Notes: generated by a model from the sequence alone, not told the origin. DNA of 64,000 nucleotides from Hyposmocoma kahamanoa (GCF_003589595.1 NW_020654229.1:4787380-4851379), one strand, 5' to 3'; shown: positions 27,301 to 42,300, counted from the stretch's first letter. Program-made: numbers and translations.

Positions 27301-30300
27301 AAATCGCAAAGATCTGAGGAACACCGCCACTGCGCCTGTCACCCTGAAACATAAGTTGACAAGTCCCATGTGAATGTCCCTTACCCTTCAAGACCGAAAC
27401 GCATTAATTGTCACATTACGTAAGATGGCAGTATCTACTTCCTTGGACGAACTCTTTAACAAGGATCTCTACTGCTAATAAAAAATCCGAAACATTAATA
27501 TTACAATTACTGGTTGCACCATCGATCAAACGCGGGCTAAATAAATCCACCCCCGGGCCTGCAAGGGGTACGCGGGGTGTTGGGGGGTCACGCGAATGAC
27601 GGAATTCGCGATTCTCGCCGCGCGCGCTTTGGGCACTGCGACTCGGAACGACGGCGGAACGAATTGTGCGCGCGAGTACCTACTTTTTCTTTAATACAAT
27701 AAGTGTAATACAGTTCGCTAGTTTTATTCAACTGGATACCCCTTGTAAGCGATAGGGCTCTAGTTCCCACTATATGATCCGGCTCGAAGGACCAATTACA
27801 TTTAGTCACAATTTACTTATTTCCGTTACTAACTACTGAAAATAACAAAAATGAATTCATCTCACAGACCTATATTTACTAATTTACCCTTATCGTAAAT
27901 CACAAAACTAATGGGCATCACTAACAAGTTTGAGGAATATTACTTATTCACATGACAATATGAAACTTTTTTTTATATAATATCAACTGGCAGGACAAAC
28001 AACTTGTGCACCTGGTGTTAAGCGACACGCCCGTTCCTAACAGTTGCAGCCGCTAAGAGCTTTAAATGGCAAAGACTGCCACTGCGCCCGACACCCTGAG
28101 ACATAACTTGACCAGTCCCATGTGCCTGTAATTTCACCAGCACTCAACATAACATAACTTTAAAAATCCTTATTATGCAATCGTTGCTTAATGAGTCCAA
28201 TGCCGGTTTCTAGTAGTCGAGTGGCTAAGTAACAGGTACGAGATTTTAAGACCTGGATTATAAGAAAACCTTGTATCGCGGGTGCCATGGACACATACAT
28301 ATACAACCACAAATTACACACAAACACGCGAGAGAAATAAATGTAGACCCTTAGAATAATAACGCATAGAAACCTAGTCCGCACACGCTGAGTGAGGCAA
28401 ATTGATGCGCGCCAAAAGGGCCTACACTAAGGTCAACTTGCACCGCGAACAGATCAAGAATTTTAGCTAAAAATGACGAAATGTGCGGTAAATTAGTGTA
28501 AAAATACGTCAGACAAACATAAAATAGATACTAACATCACATTCCACAAGGAAGTAAGGCGTTTCAACTTGTATTTTTATATAAATATTCACTAAAATCG
28601 AAAATTAACCTACTACTAAAACTAGCCTACATGAATTTGATTTTTGCCTTACTTGTGACAGTTCGTTTGATATGAAACTATCATTCTATGCGTTATTATT
28701 CTAAGTGTAGACCATACAAATATTTCTCCCGGCCCGGGAATCGAACCCGAGTCCTCTGTGTGGTAATCCAGGATGGTAACCATTCGGCCACAGAGGCAGT
28801 TATTATGTAATGATTGCATACTACTTATTTACGAGTAAATTAAAATAATGAAACACGACCAATAAAATTAATGTATATTTTGTTGACAATCGAAACGAAA
28901 AACAAATGCTACAAAACAAAAAACCAATGAGATAGAATATAAATGTCCGTGATTGGCCAAGTACCACTTATATTTTAGCCAATCAGAAGGTAGTAGAACG
29001 TTTGAGTGGCGTCATATTTGATATTTTAATTAATATTTAATTATCAAAAATACGACGTTCTTTTTTTGGAATTCATTCTATACTGTACACGGATATATAT
29101 TTTTCAATTCAGTAGCGAGTGCCATAGACAATAGAATTTTAGTTCAGAACTAAAAAGAGCTCCTTTGTGATATGGTTTATGAAATTATAATTAACATAAA
29201 GTAAGGGAGTATGAAAAGCTTACTTACTTTTCATCATCATGAGTTTTATAACTATACCACGAGTCAGAAATATCGCATAAACAGCGACATTTTCTAATTA
29301 ATGAAATTAGTCCTTTTGTTTAAAAAACGCGTTAACTCAACAATACAAGATAATGTGATTTTGTTACACATAAGTATATTTATTACTGAATATACAGAAT
29401 TCTTGTTTGTACAGAAAGTTAAAAATAGCACAGATGCGGTTTTAAACAGAGTTTGAAAACGTTTAACATAACCTCAAAATGTTGGGTATAAACTCAAATA
29501 TTTGTATATCGTATCAGAATCGAGGAAGTTAATTTAGCTAAACTAAATAATAATGTGGATATTACCTTCGGAACTGATTATATTTGAACATGCCCATTAT
29601 TTATTGAAATTCGAGTACATTGGCGATAAATTATTATTTCCTATCAAGTATTTGCTACAAAAAATAATATTGTAGTTGTGTTACGTAGGTACTTATTATA
29701 AGTAAAGATATAATAAGAAATAATTAAGTACTTTAGCCATTTAAAAAGTAAACATGAGACAACCTATATATCTATCGATATCTTGGATTGTTTAGAAAAT
29801 AAACAGTAAAAAAATGTTATACGTATTGAAGACGAAATGGGCATGTCCATACTAAGAAAATTTTAGTTAAATTACCACCCTTACTTCCGGTCATACATAT
29901 ATCCGGTTATACAAAGTGTTCTTTTGTAATGGGACAGTATGGGGAAATCCGAAGCCATAAAAGATACAAGGAAACTGCCCTAGGAACCATTAAGTCTTTT
30001 TTGTGAAAACAATTTTGGCATAGTCAGTTTTTTGGTCTTCTGTTTCTTCTTCTCCTGTCTCGATTTTTTTCGTCTCAATGAACAATGAATTGATCCCCTC
30101 ATGAAACTGACTCGATCAGCAATTCACGCTTGACCAAAAAAATTACTATGCCAAAATTGTTTTCACAAATAAGACTTAATGGTTCATAAGATTTCCTTGT
30201 ATCTTCTATGGTTTCGGATATCTTCAAACTGTCCCTTTTAAAAAAAGCACTGCTTATTAAAAGCTTTGGTAAAAGATTAAAAAAATAAATTAAATACATA

Positions 30301-33300
30301 CATGGCTCAAAGTTCTCTGGTTGAATCTCGATGTACAGATCTCTGATGGATCGATTGTGCTCGAAGGGGAAGCCGAGAGCCCTCAGTACGAGCATGTCTA
30401 TCTCAGGAGCTCGCAGACAGTCGTAGCCGATCAGCAACCTCTGTCGAACATCGCAATTTTCCAACATAAGAAGGTTTAAGGTTGATTTGTTGGCCAACAT
30501 GTCGCACAGCTATTACAACAGTGTTGTAAGTCAAAATATGTGAAAATGAACGTTATATCGCATTTAAACGTAATACTTGATTCCCTACACATCAATAAAA
30601 CCGTCGTTAGAATATTGTAAAAAACAATTGAAAGAATGAGACAACTGAACAAAAAATGAGGCACTTTTAGATATTATTAAGTTTCTAAGGAATTTCACTG
30701 GCACTTTGTAATGTCACTGCGTATCAAAGTTGTCTGTTTATAATAATATATTGAATTAACACTGAATAAATCACTATTATCTTATAAAATGAATTAATTT
30801 TGCGGAACAAGAATTTATGCATCCGAGTCGAACGGTAGCTCGCGAAAGAGGAGCTCATAGAGGAGCTCATAGAGGAGATCATATATTTGGCAAGTAGGAA
30901 ATAAATTAGATGGCTGTTATAAACTTTAAGAGGGAGCAGAGGAAAAATTCCTAATCTTCGATTTGATTTTAGAGGGGTATATCCACTTTAAAGTTAAAAA
31001 TAAAATATTGTATGAGTAACTACACGATATATTCAAGCATAGACACTGATCAGAAACATAAAACAATAAAGTTTTCTCGATAGATAAAAATCACGAAATG
31101 ACCTCTAATTTTCACGTTTTTACGATTTATCCTCGAAATGCTACAGGTCATTAGGACAACAATTAGATAATTAATTATATTTATGCATGATCGACAACTG
31201 TCACTACAGATTTTTTTTTAATCCCTTTAGTTTTAGAGTTATTCCGCTAAAACGAATTTGGTATTTTTAATGCGCAAAATTCAACATCTCCTATCGCATG
31301 TCACGCGAACTTCAGGCATATATTTGTTTCACAAATTTAGGCGGAGCCAACGTCAAAACTTTTTTGGCATGAGAGCTCTTAAGCTATACATTCGTTTTTC
31401 ATAGATCCTGAAAAACACACTTTTTGAGTTAATACGCTATTGTATCAACAGTGCTATATCGTCACCCTGAATAAAATTCATAATGGTACAGAATTCCTAA
31501 ATTTCATATAGGTACATTAAATTCGTATAATAATTCCTAACCAGTGCAGCATTTTATATACATGCCATTTATGTAATAGTTCCTATTGTTAGTAATTTTT
31601 CTACTTGTCTCTAGTTAAAATCTAGTTACAGCAGGCGAGCTGTGACATATGCTGAGTTGAATCCATTTCAGATTATAGGTAACTATATCATTAATTTATT
31701 TTGTATTGTTATTTGAGTCTGCATAAGCTAAATAAACATTTCTTTCTTTCTCTATAATTTATAGGTTCGCCTCCCGTGGACGTGCTGGGCAGAACATTAT
31801 GACCGTCGCTGCGAGCAGATGTGACGTATGCAGCTACACCTACCTACCTACCTAAATTGATAGAACGGTGCGCTGGAATTATATTCGCACTATCACAATC
31901 ATAAATTAAAACATCTTCAAAATCTTCTATCTTTATGTAGATACCAAATATCAATTAATAAGCCACGTGCGCTAAGCCGCCCATTAGCCTGCCTCATCGA
32001 GTATATAACCAGAAATAGAGACGAAATAAGGACCGTTCATCCCTGGCAAATAGACTTTATATCCCTTTTAAATTATCGACTCTTAACCTTTGCGCTGAAA
32101 TCACCAGTTAGAAAGCTGAAATAGTACAGCGCCAACAACTGACCAGTGTGTACGTCTCCGTATATTCCAAACAAAATATTCTGTATTTATTGTAATAAAG
32201 ATAACATCTTTAACAATGAGAGCTGTTCCATTCGGTGGTGTGGGAAAAACAGCAAAACATCTCATTTCAAAACTAACAGAATCACATTTCATCGGTAATT
32301 AAATATCAAATATGTAATTTTGCAATTTTCGTCCATTATAGCAAAGCTGAAGTTAAACTGGACCACGTCCACCACGACTCCCGTTAATTGTTTCGAATTC
32401 GAATTGGGCTGGCCAATCGGAGCGCAGTTCTCATCGTAATGATTATAGCAGAATAGTTTTCAAACAAATTAAATGACATTTCGCCTTTATTTCTGGTTAT
32501 ATACTCGATGGCCTACCTACAGCATAGTATAGTAAGACTAGTTGTACAGCGCCGGAGTTAGGCCCAGGTGCAGTCAAATACCCTGGCACTTTCTAGTAGG
32601 CATGCGAATGGAACTCTTAGCGCGTTTGCACTTTCGAATCCGAAACTATACAAATCCAGAAAACACGGATCCACTTCGGATATCGCTTGTGCACTAAGTC
32701 CAATTCGGATACAAGAAACTACGAATATCGCTCGTACACCTAGAGGATATAATCTCAGTACAGAGTACTAAAAGAAACGACCTCAAAAGTTCGTGGAAGT
32801 ACATCTATTTGCCAAGTTTTATTGAATTCGGTTACCGGGACCGGGAAGTGCGTGAAACTGGATTCCTCCCCTAGTTTGCTACCCTTGAATGTGGAATATT
32901 TTCTTCAAATCTAAATGGGAATAGTACTGAGGTGAGCCAGTGCCTTCTTTACCTATTGTGCAGAATGTTCGGCGCACATGGGCGCTGGTCTAGAGAGCGC
33001 CCCTCGCGACGCTTCCAAAGGGCCTGTCAAGTAAACGGGCTATTCTGCCCTTCTTGTCTTGACTAACACATTTACAATTCGGTAGTTTTCGAGATATTGG
33101 CACCTCACAGTACAAAGAGGCTCTATTAGAAGCCAGAATTCGAAAACGGAGGTCTTTCGGAGTCGAAGTTCGTAATTCCCGCCGCTCAGAGACGACGGCT
33201 TAGCGGTGGCAACCGCTAGTTATGCAATGTGCAACGGGAAATGAGCGTGCCTACAGCTCCGATACCTATCTGGAAAATAGTGAGGGCACTGAAGGCACTA

Positions 33301-36300
33301 GCCTCTCGAAGAACCGGATGAAGTCAAGTGACAGAGGCCTGTGAGAACCATGTGCACTGGCTGATCAGGGGTCAGAACCTGAACTTATAAGGTACCTTTC
33401 CATTCCACAGGTTATACTGCCCTTCTCGTATATCCTCAGGGTCGGTAGGAAGGGTCACTATAATCAATACTAATGTAGAAAGATATGAGGCTGTACCGCC
33501 CGTGAAACATAAAATGTTATTCATCACTTTGCGAGTAAATACCATGATTGCATGCAGGATAACTTGACTAAAATGCCCAAAATAAAACCCTAGGACCCTT
33601 TTTCTTCTCATTACAGCCATGGTACCCAGATTAACTCACCTAGATTAACTTGCACTGCTAACCTTTAAAATTATGTAAACACACAATAATTTGACTGTTT
33701 GCGATAGTCTGGCGGATATGTGCAAATAAAAGGTTATTTAATAAGATTCATGTCATCATCATTGTCATCATATCAGCTGGAAGACGTCCACTACTGAACA
33801 TAGCCCAGATTGCCAGACTAGCCGATCGGACGCGATGTACATTCATCGGTTACCAGGTCATACGTCCATCCATTAGGGGGCCGTCGCACTGAGCGCCTTC
33901 CGACACGTGATCTCCGTTCGAGAACTTTACTACCCCAAAGATTGTCGGTGACTTTCGTTCTTCTACGGATCTCTTAATTTCTGGTTCGAACACGTAGACA
34001 AATGCCGAGCAGTGCTCGCTCCATATCTCCTTGAGTGACTTTTTGCTTCTTAGGCCCATAGTTAGTGACCACGCGTCAGAGCCGTTAGTCATCGCTGGCA
34101 ACACGCACTGCTCGAAGACTTTTGTCTTAAGGACTGCGGTATTGCGAACGAGAAGACGCTTCCCGAAAGCTGCCCAACCGAGACCTCTTCCTCGAAGTTG
34201 GCTCTGCCTGATTGGAAGGTTTGTCCGAATCCGAAGATTCATAATAGGTTAAATTTTTATACAGAATAAATTTATTTTTATATTTATGGTCGTGTAGTGA
34301 GAAGAAAAAATGCCCGAGAGTTTTATTTTTGGCATTATAGTCAAGGTAGCTTGCATGCAATCATACTAGTTACGTATTTATTTTTTTTTTTTTTTATGTT
34401 AATTAGTAGGCAAACGAGCAGACAAGCCACTTGATGGGAGGTGGTCATTGTCGCCCATGGACACGAGCAATACCAGAGGCATCACCCATGCGTTGCCGAC
34501 TCCGGAGAACCTTGTTTACACGTCTTTTGAAGAACTCCATGTTATAGCGCAAGGGGAACACTTCAGGAGGAAGGCCATTCCACATCTTACTGGTTCGGGG
34601 AAGGAACGAACGAGATGCTCGAGTGGTCGTGACGTGCCAAGTATCGAGGAAGTGGGGATGGAGTCTTCTCCTTCGGCGGGTCGTGCAGTGGTAAAAGAGT
34701 GACGGAGGCACCAACTCAAAGAGTTCGTCTGAGCACTCCCCGTTATACAGACGGTAGAACACACATAGAGAGCCAACATCTCTCCGCAAACTAAGGGGCT
34801 CTAAACCGTCTGTAAGCATAGGGTCGTCGACAATTCGAACAGCCCGACGTTGGATGGAGTCAAGTGGATCAAGCTGATACTTAGGTGCTCCAGCCCAGAG
34901 GTGCGAGCAGTATTCCATATGGGGCCGAACCTGAGCTTTGTATAGCAAAAGCCGGTGCCCCGATGTGAAACACCGCTTCGCTCTGTTGAGCACACCAATC
35001 TTTTTAGAAGCCATTTTGGCTTTATTCTCCAAATGACCCCGAAACTGGACTTCGTTCGAGATGTCGACGCCAAGGATGCCTATACTATTAGAGGTGACGA
35101 GGGGAGTGCCTTGGAACTTAGGCGCTATAACAAATGGAGTTTTCTTAGCGGAGAACGCGCAAACTTGTGTCTTTGTGGGGTTAAAGCGGACAAGATTTTG
35201 TCGGCCCCATACGGAGACTTGCTCCAGTGAGGTCTCGATTTCAGACACAAGTTGTGCTCTTCCTTCTACCACTTCCTGTTGGGTCATATTTGCACGGCCA
35301 GTATAAAAGGTATCACCAGTACTGTCATCCGCATAGCAATGAATGTTACTTGTCAGTAACATATCATTGATATGCAGGATAAACAGGGTTGGTGATAGCA
35401 CTGACCCCTAGGGAACGCCAGCGTTGATGAGCATGGAGTCCGAGCAGAAACCGTCTAACGCAACTTTAATGCTCCGCTCGTTCAAAAAACTGGCGATCCA
35501 GGTGCAAAGACCATCTGGGAGCCCGTAGGATGGTAACTTCGATAGAAGAGCCCTGTGCCAGACCCGATCGAAAGCCTTAGCTATATCCAAACTCACGGCC
35601 AATACTTCCCCCCTGCTCTCAATGGCAGCTGCCCATTGGTGAGTGAGATACACAAGAAGATCACCAGCACCGCGACCACGACGAAAGCCGTACTGGCGGT
35701 CATTAATCAGCTGGCGATCCTCAAGGTAATCTAGGAGATGGTTGTTCACCACGCGCTCCATCACCTTAGAGAGCAAGGAGGTTATCGCAATTGGTCGGTA
35801 GTTGGACGGGTCCGAGCGATCACCCTTTTTTGGGATAGGGTGAACACAGGCAGTCTTCCACGAAGCCGGGACTACACCTAAGCGGTATGAGAGTTGGAAG
35901 AGGCGCGTTAAGACCGGAGCCAATTCAGGAGCGCACGTTTTGAGCACAACTGCAGGAATACCATCAGGCCCACTGGACTTCCTGACGTCGAGGGCGAAGA
36001 GAGCACGCCGTACCGCGCATTGCGTAAAGCGGATTTCTGGCATAGAGTGCCCACACCACGGGATAGTAGGTGGTGTATTACCCCCGTCGTCAAGATTTGA
36101 ATTCGACGCAAAGAGAGAGCAAAGAAGGTCGGCTTTCTCTTTTGCGGAATGTGCCAGTGAGTCGTCAGGCTTGCGCAACGGCGGAAGAGACATCCGACAG
36201 AAGTTTCCCTGGACTGCCTTGGCGAGAGACCAGAAGGCACGGCTCCCAGAGGGATAGCCCACTAGTTTCTCGCCAATTTTGCGAACGTGCACGAACTTTG

Positions 36301-39300
36301 CAGCGGCTATTACCTTCTTGCAGGACCTGGAGGCGGCGTTAAATTTCCGCTTCAAATTGGGGGTATCGGGATCATTGACAACTGACGCAGCGGACCAGGC
36401 CCGGTAGGCCTCACGTTTTGCTTTGCAAGCATCAGCGCAAGACCCACCGAACCAGGGCCTAGAACGGCCCCCGACGCGCACTGTCGAACTTGGAATGAAA
36501 CATTCCATGCCCGACAGTATCGCCTCGGCAACCGATAATGCGCAGTCATCAAGATCCGCCAAAGAGAAGCAGAGTCGCCCCCAGGGGAAGGAAGCAAAGA
36601 ACTCACGCAATCCATCCCAATCGGCTGACCCATAATGCCAAACACGGCGCGTCCCAGGTGGTCGGGGACGTCCGGTCTGAGTGACGCATACCTCAGAACG
36701 GATCAGGAGATGGTCGGATGATCCCAAGCAAACATGGCGGGATACCCGAGTGCCGTCTGGGTGAGTCGTCAGCATTAAGTCGAGCAGGCTAGGGGTATGG
36801 CCCTCAATATCGGGAATTCTGGTGTGGCCATCCACTAATTGCGTGAGGTCATTGGTCACGGCAAAGTCGCGAACAGCTCTCCCAGCATAATCGGTACGTG
36901 GTGATCCTAGCCACTCAACATGGTGAGCGTTAAAGTCGCCGAGGATCACCACCTCCGCTGAGGGGAGCTGTTGCAGGACTTCGTCGAGTGCCCGCTGAAC
37001 GCGGCCCAAGAGTCGGTCGGTCTCCGAGTCTCCGCTGTGGGACCTGTAAAGGCACGCGTAGATATAGGTGTGGCTCCCATAATCGACGCGCGCCCACAAT
37101 AAGGACAGGTCCCTGTCTTCAAGACGATGAAGACGGCGACAGCAGATATCATCCCGGACGAACATGCACACCCCAGCCCGAGACAAGAATTTGTGTTCCA
37201 GGCTGTAACCGGGGTACATGAGGTACGAAACATCGGCCGGGGTAGATATCTGCGTCTCCGTCAAGAAAAACAAGGCCGGCTTGGACGCTTCAAGGTGGTG
37301 GTGTACTTCATTCAGATTCGAATGAAGTCCCCAGATATTGCAAAAGTCCACATTGAGTGTGGAACAGGGTGCCGCTGAGTACACGTTTTTCTTATTACGA
37401 CTCGTCATATAAAAAAGGGCGAAACAAGGGAGAAAGGAGGATTGCTGCAGCCTCGACACTTCCACAGGCAAAGAATAGACCAGACCCCACCCTGAAGCAC
37501 CAAGCGGTGCGCTCCTTGGAATGGGGGACAGAAGGGCCCCCGGTCCGACCTGTGGTTGGCCGACGGGTTCCACTCCGGGATCCCAGTCCGGCACGCCGAC
37601 CAACGCACAGGCTTTTGACACTGGCAGCAGGACAGCCTCCCAGGCTGGGCAAGGCAAGGGTTCGGGTCCTCTACGAACCAGCGGGCGGTCAGCGGGCAAC
37701 CGTTTCACCGGGTCTCCCTGGCCCCCACGCCAAGGCGGCACGCCCAGCGCAGCAGGGTAGGGGGAATCGGTCTACACGGACCGAGGAATTGGCGAGGCTG
37801 CAACAATCGGGAAGAGGGGACTGGTACTCGCGTGCGCCGTCGGAACACACCCAAAGGTATTTGGCGACGGATTTCGACACGAGGGTGGTCGCCAACCAGG
37901 CGAGTAAGCACTCTACCACACAGCTAAACGGTGTTTGGAAATTACGCAAGGCCACCGTAAAAACCTCACAACCCAGGATTAGGGAATCTGTTGTTCATTT
38001 CGCACTACCCAGGAGACACGTGTGGGGTATCGAGAGTTAAAGCCCACGGACGCGAACAACACTGCCACCCAAAAGTGTGATGAATAATAATATTGTAACA
38101 ACCCTATGCTCCAAGCGAAGTGTGGACATATCTTATTATACTATGCCTAGAGATGGGCAGGGGGTTAAAATCCAATCAACCCGCCCGGGTTTTAACCCAA
38201 AGCGGCGGGTTTTTAGTCAATTTCTGCCCAAAATCGTGAGCAGAAACATATTACAAATTTCGATGTAAATAATCTTTTTTAGACGAAAAAGAGGCAACTC
38301 CACAAAATACTTCCTTCCAATTATGTGGATTCTCGCTACTAACGATGCACATTACGTATCGACTTTTAAGAAAATCGATTGAAGTGCATCGATCGAATTA
38401 TTTCTATATGTTTTTCAAAAAAAGACAAATCGAATCGTCTAGATCAAATAGCAATAAATACATATTTTGTAATAATATGAATAAAATTCGATTTACAACA
38501 AATATGTAGCTTATAATAGTTTTTGCCTCTGATTTTGGACACTTATGGGTTTTAACCCGATTAACAAAGTGCCGGGTTAAGCCCCGGGCAATAGAAAGGC
38601 TAATCGAATCATCTAGATCAAAAAGCTATAAATATTTTGTAAGGTTTGTGAGGCGTAAAATTGTCGTTAGTAAAGCGGGCGTAAAACAAAAGACACTTTT
38701 CAAAAACAGTGGCGTCTTGGCGACACTTAAACATAATTTATAAGCACACAAGGTACTAGTACACTTCATTTCACTGGTTAACTTATTCTACACACAAAAT
38801 TTTGCCCACAATGTAGTATTTTGTAATATATGGAAAATTTTAGGCAAGCCGGTGAAAATCGAGTTACATGGACGCCTCGCCACGGTAGCTTAAATAGTTT
38901 TTGCCCTTGATTCAGGGCATCTATAGGTTTTAACCCGATTTTAAGCCGGCATTAACAGAGTTAAAACCCGGGCACTAGCCCATCTCTGACTATGCCTATC
39001 CAAAAGTTTACTTACATGAGGCTCGTCAATGGAATTCCCACCACTGTTTATGACGCACTTTCTGATTCCCTCAGGATTTTCAAACACCAACACATGCTCG
39101 TTAGCCTTGGGACAGTCCTGCACCGGAACGAACTTTATACACGTCTTGAAAGAGATGTACGCGATGGCATTCATTATTGCTAACGACTGGGTGTGATCTG
39201 TGAAAGTAAGTAAAAATAATGGACGAGACCAATAACCAGAAGTAGTAAGATTAGTGGAGTACGTAATTAAATTCATTTATTTGTGATAACACAGGTTGTA

Positions 39301-42300
39301 TAGAAGATGTACCAAATATTATGATAGTTTCACTGTGTCCACAGATCTGCAGCACACGCATCGGACGGATCACATTATAAGGATTTTAGTATTCTTGGTA
39401 TGGAAGTTCATACAACTGCGTCCACTGACCGCACACACCGGCCTGTCGGTAATGCCGACGCAGTTGCTCAGAGGGGCAACTTGTCCGATGCGTGCCGACA
39501 AAGTCATACGGATTGCCTATCAATGGACGCGTTGGTGCTGATCACGGACGAAAAGTGGCGTCGGCAATCCGATTGCTGCGGATACAGTGAACGCACTACC
39601 ACAAACCGAGCCGTTGAATGCGATCCGTCCGATACGTGCGCTGCGGATCTGTAGACGCCTACCTTAAGCCACGGAACAAATTAGCGGATTTTACGAATTT
39701 TTCTATGTGCTTGTAGCGTCATCTATGAGAAATCTATTTCTTCACTCAGCCAGGTACCTTTACAGCTACCAGCAGCTGACTAGAGTATCGTTTTAACATT
39801 TGTAATTTTGTCGCTTTATTGATTATATAGTTGCATTTTTAAGACAATAACGATTGCTAATAATGTGACTATTTTTCATCGGCGCATGAGTATGCAATGT
39901 AAATCCTTTCTTGAAATTGAACGATTGTGTAAACACCGACATGGAGAACTTTCGGAGAGGTAAATATAGTATAGGGCTTCAATATCAAAATTTAGCAGGT
40001 TCACTGTAGTAATTAAAAGAGAAATATCGTCCGTACAAAAGTTATTTTTATTCATAAATAATTCGTCTTAGATTTTGTAATGGGTACACGAGGCGACGAA
40101 GGGTGAAGAAAGAAGCTTGACTCTCCTAATGCCCAACGGCTTCTAATGACGTAATCGCGTTCATCCTCGATGTTAGCTCACTGTCCCACCCGGTGGAAGC
40201 GGCAGCCGACGATGCTATGAGCTTTCATCCAAGTATCCCACCCGGTGGAAGTACTGGAATGCCTCATAGAGTCTACGATTCAATACAAAGCCTTTTTTCT
40301 GAGGGGTATTTTGCAGTTGGCTGCTGATGGCCTTGACCGGAAGAAAAGGGCGAGCTGAAGGCTCATAATCCGTGAAATAAACTACAAAATGAGGGGCTAT
40401 ACGACCTCGCCGGCGAAGACGGTTGGTGCGTGAGGAGATGAACGATTCGCGATCTGGTTGTCCTCCAAAGTGGCGAGAGTGATAGGGTCGTCAGAGTCGT
40501 TGAGAAAAAAAAACGATACAACGCGTTTATCTGTTGCAACTTAAATGGTAATTTAGTTAATACTTCGATAGCGCGTTCTATTTTGGTCCCAACGCCATCT
40601 AGCGGCAAGGCGAGGTTACTAATATTTTTTGTAAGTTGTGTTACAACTTTTTTTTTTATATATGATCGGGTAAAGTACATAATATCATGTAATGTATTAA
40701 TTAGCATTCCTTAGACAATATCCTTAGATATATCGTATGCTTTTTGTAAGACCGTTTTTGATAGGAAATACGTAGACCATTTAGCAAAACAGTTTTTCCC
40801 GCTTCTTCTACGGGTACACCCTTTAATTGATTTTGTAGGGAATAGAAATAAATTGTTAAGCGAAATATAAATGTAAAGAAATCTATAACAGAGTACAATG
40901 TTTTATCTCTCAAGCATGACAACAACTCGTGTTTAATTACAAGATTACTATTTATCACTTTTATATCAGAGCGTAAAGCACCATGTATTTACAAACTAAA
41001 GATATAGTCGCATTGTTTCTTGTAATAACTCAATTTGGTACTTATTAAGTAAACAGTCTGGACTCCTTACAATCAAATTCCATCGAGTATATAACTAGAA
41101 ATAGAGACGAAATAAGGTCCATCCATCCCTGGCAACTCATCAGGCAAACGGGCCTTATATCACTTTTAAATATTGACTCTCGTTTGCGCTGAAATCACAA
41201 ATTAGAAAACTGAAATAGTACAGCGCCAACAACTGACCTGTGTGTACGTCTCCGTATATTCAAAAAATATTCCGTATTTATTGTAATAAAGATAATATCT
41301 CTAACTATGGGTGGCTGTTCCATTCAGTGGTGTGGGGAAAAACAGCAAAACATCTAATTACAAAACAAACGGAATCAAATTTCATCGGTAATTAAATATT
41401 AAATTAACTGGATTTAACAATTGACGACACCCGTTAATTGTTTCGAATTATATAATGTAGTATAGTAATGCTATGGCAGAATAGTTTTCAGACTAATTAA
41501 ATTAAATTTAGTCTCTACTTCTGGTTATGTACTCGATGTAAATTCATATTTATTACATAGGTAAGGAAATTACACTTGAAATCATCATATTAATTAAACT
41601 ATACTGCTCATAGGTAAAGCAGAGTACTGCTCTTTTAAATATACAATTAAATGATAACTTATCACAAACTCGAATTTTTTTCCCGAAATAACGTTTGGTC
41701 GAATTTTCATTACACCGAAAAGCGAATTATAATGAAACCGTTGTTCTTTCAGGATATGTTGGATGTTTATCGCAAAGACACGATTAGGTTCGGTTAGGTT
41801 AGATTAAGATAAGTATAAAAGAAAAAACATTTGCCTCTCAAAACTACTTTCGAGATTATGAAACTTGATCAAACGTTATTTCTGGAAAATGTCATTTCGG
41901 ACTAGTGATAGGAAACCCATTTGAATACATTTAACATTTACAATATTTATTTCAAAGATGTTTGAAATAATATTATTTATCAGTAGTAAACATTGACTTA
42001 CAATTATATGGACGTCGGGTCCGCGCTAAAAAGTGTCCGAACTTGAAAGGCGTTAAAATCGTATACAGAGCGTCAAACTCCGCTTTAGTCTTCAATTGTT
42101 CGACTGACAGCGCGATACTGCGATGACATTACAATTTAAATTCAACGTTTTAGCTTTTTCATATTCCTTTACATGTCACTACGTTTAAATAGGTTGACTT
42201 GGGACATTTTTTTCGTGGTTTTTGTATTAGACCCGTCGTCCATTTATTTGTAAGTCAATGGTAGTAAATGATAAATGTATTCAATTGTACATTTACAAAG

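Noticed and set aside
36423..37378. Several plus-strand frames of 70-110 codons
   Set aside because: Shadows of the LINE endonuclease/reverse transcriptase frame on the opposite strand.
37357..38040. 227-codon open frame on the plus strand
   Set aside because: It is antisense to the GC-rich 5' part of the LINE; no recognisable domain and composition explains its openness.
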